Part shown: in pieces, positions 58,343-59,621 of the stretch
How the letters are laid out: each line of letters starts with the position of its first letter
Numbering within the stretch: the stretch's first letter is position 1
Source: Sphingomonadales bacterium Ga0077557
Lineage (GTDB): Bacteria > Pseudomonadota > Alphaproteobacteria > Sphingomonadales > Sphingomonadaceae
Length of the DNA stretch: 59,621 bases
Reading direction: 5' to 3'
Assembly (NCBI GenBank): GCA_001464615.1
Contig: LNFI01000034.1
Span: 1-59,621 of the forward strand
Translations under genes and position numbers: made by a program
The notes under the pieces: model-generated
Told to the model about the DNA's origin: nothing
Database searches by the model: none
Seen by the model: only the letters and a program-made list of their open reading frames with translations

Positions 58343-59481
58343 ACCGCGTCGTCGTCGCCGCGCTTTCTGCTGGTGCCGCGGTGATCGTTGCGGTCCCGGC
58401 CACGGCGCAGGTGTCGATGCAGGGCATGGACATGAAGGGCATGAAGATGCCGATGAAGCCGCCTGCGAAGAAAAAGGCACCGCCGACCACGCTAGCGAAA
58501 AGGCCGACGACCAGACGGCCTGCGGCGAAACCGGTGGCCGTTCAAAAACCGCCAGCGAAGGCGATGGAAAGCATGGCGATGCCCGGGATGGATATGTCGG
58601 ATGCCGCCAAGGCGTCGACCGATCAGCCGATGTCGGGCATGGATATGTCAGGTGAAAAGGCGTCGGCCGACTCCTCATCTGGGAAGGCGATGTCAGGTAT
58701 GACGATGCCCGACATGCAGGCGAGCGGTACTGCTCTGCCAGCCGGGAACGCCCCGGCACCAATGCCTCCCACCGATCATTACGCCGACCGCTTCTTCCCA
58801 CCCGCCGAAATCCACAAGGCGCACGAGGCGATGATGCGGCAGGAAGGCGGCCGCAATTTCTCCAAGATCATGTTCAATCTGGCCGAATATCAGATCCGCG
58901 ACGGCAAGGACGGCTATCGCTGGGACGGCGAGGGCTGGTTCGGGGGCGACATCAATCGGCTGGTAATCAAGACCGAGGGCGAAGGCACATTCCGCGAGGG
59001 CATCGACAGCGCCGAGGTCCAGGCGCTCTACAGCCGCGCGATCGGTCCTTATTTCAATCTTCAGGCGGGCGTCCGTCATGACTTCCAGCCGTCGCCGACG
59101 CGCACCTACGCGACAGTCGGCTTCGAGGGTCTCGCGCCGTATCTGTTCGAGGTCGAGGGCGCAGCGTTCCTTTCGGACAAGGGTGATCTCCTCGGGCGCC
59201 TCGAAGGCTATTACGATCAGCGCATCACTCAGCGGCTGATCCTCCAGCCGCGCGTCGAGCTCAATCTGTCGGCGCAGGATGTGCCCGAGAACAGGTTGGG
59301 CGCCGGTCTGACCAACGCCGAACTGGGCTTGCGGCTCCGCTACGAGTTCGTACGCGAGTTCGCGCCCTATATCGGTGTTTCCGACGACGCGAAAACCGGG
59401 CGAACCGCTGAGTTCGCGCGTGCGGACGGCAAGGATGCGACATCGACCAGCTTCGTGGCTGGCGTGCATTTCTGGTTCTGA
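58339..59481 (+). CDS. copB: Copper-resistance outer-membrane protein CopB
   Basis: This 380-residue protein has a signal peptide ending PATA, then a long methionine/proline/lysine-rich segment with GMDM, GMKM and SGMDMSG repeats (residues about 22-150). A C-terminal beta-barrel domain of CopB type starts DHYADRFFPPAEIHKAHEAM and ends STSFVAGVHFWF. It binds copper and helps keep it outside. ATGA overlap with copA indicates one transcript. Confidence 0.9.
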   Translation: MNRVVVAALSAGAAVIVAVPATAQVSMQGMDMKGMKMPMKPPAKKKAPPTTLAKRPTTRRPAAKPVAVQKPPAKAMESMAMPGMDMSDAAKASTDQPMSGMDMSGEKASADSSSGKAMSGMTMPDMQASGTALPAGNAPAPMPPTDHYADRFFPPAEIHKAHEAMMRQEGGRNFSKIMFNLAEYQIRDGKDGYRWDGEGWFGGDINRLVIKTEGEGTFREGIDSAEVQALYSRAIGPYFNLQAGVRHDFQPSPTRTYATVGFEGLAPYLFEVEGAAFLSDKGDLLGRLEGYYDQRITQRLILQPRVELNLSAQDVPENRLGAGLTNAELGLRLRYEFVREFAPYIGVSDDAKTGRTAEFARADGKDATSTSFVAGVHFWF

Positions 59482-59514
59482 CGCGCGACGGACGAACGCC
59501 AAAGGAGAAGCGAC

Positions 59515-59621
59515 ATGCAGGGTAGGGGTCAGGACATAGAACGGGCACAGATATACGCTAAGCGTCTCTGCGCGCACTTATGGGTCGACTCTATGCGTCG
59601 ACGACTCCAGCATTCCAAAGG
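59515..59621 (+). CDS. Start of an open frame running off the window
   Basis: An ATG with AAAGGAG 9 bases upstream (59501-59507) opens a frame with no stop before the window end (35 codons, starting MQGRGQDIERAQIYAKRLCA). It resembles no copper gene I know. The ribosome site could have belonged to a copper gene that followed copB, now replaced by other DNA. Confidence 0.3.
   Translation, partial: MQGRGQDIERAQIYAKRLCAHLWVDSMRRRLQHSK

Noticed and set aside
1..59621. CRISPR array or complete IS element
   Set aside because: No regularly spaced repeat array was seen apart from the iterons. Only the 3' fragment of an IS5-type transposase was found, with no terminal repeats.

Overview
The window looks like part of a large plasmid from a sphingomonad-type alphaproteobacterium (Sphingomonas/Sphingobium/Novosphingobium relatives). 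This rests on gene content, not on a database match: a Rep_3-like initiator beside parAB, a strawberry-notch helicase-methyltransferase, ArdC, DUF2493, DUF3768 and SSB genes, a MobC/relaxase pair, and metal-resistance cargo, all in GC-rich DNA. No host chromosome core gene and no complete T4SS is present. Both window ends cut through DNA that appears to be coding.

Backbone 1 (about 0-5.3 kb): an HTH protein, then parB, parA and rep on the minus strand. An 18-20 base palindrome (candidate parS) lies between parA and parB and again just after the rep stop. Upstream of rep are an inverted-repeat operator and five tandem 21-22 base iterons with an AT-rich flank, which is the probable origin.

Establishment-like block (5.4-17.6 kb, continuing at 25.3-28.8 kb): ssb, a Toprim/zinc-finger primase-like protein, the 1405-aa strawberry-notch protein, a long ParB-like protein, ardC, a truncated PP-loop gene, several conserved hypotheticals, DUF2493, a second ssb, a FitAB-type toxin-antitoxin and DUF3768. 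Many of these genes are preceded by hairpin-rich leaders that fall into at least two repeated families. In both families the pairing is kept while the sequence changes. I consider this the best candidate for an undescribed system here: structured RNA leaders, or single-strand promoters used during plasmid entry.

Cargo 1 (17.9-24.3 kb): a redox/stress cluster (two alpha/beta hydrolases, WrbA, OsmC, a cysteine hydrolase) with its own PAS histidine kinase, a lone receiver and a FixJ-type regulator. It separates DUF2493 from ssb, whose leaders are near-identical.

Backbone 2 (28.9-33.3 kb): an RHH protein, a small membrane protein, a second parA-parB pair flanked by two copies of a different 20-base palindrome, then a MobC-like protein and a relaxase. 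No coupling protein follows.

Cargo 2 (33.8-47.5 kb): a decayed cusA/cusF remnant, then a long minus-strand operon: TolC-type protein, membrane fusion protein, RND pump, lipoprotein, a CnrY-X-H-like anti-sigma/sensor/ECF trio and a Cu-type P1B ATPase. Divergent from it are copC and two DUF305 genes. A decayed zone (46.8-48.9 kb) follows, with an integrase tail, a broken TonB receptor and the 3' half of a tRNA-Leu, which together look like a former integration site.

Right end (49.1-59.6 kb): an NAD(P)H oxidoreductase with an HxlR regulator and a quinone reductase; a metallophosphoesterase-cupredoxin-ECF-anti-sigma module; PhzF and GFA genes; IS5 and cytochrome P460 remnants; and a copper-resistance copA whose 5' end is lost, followed by an intact copB.
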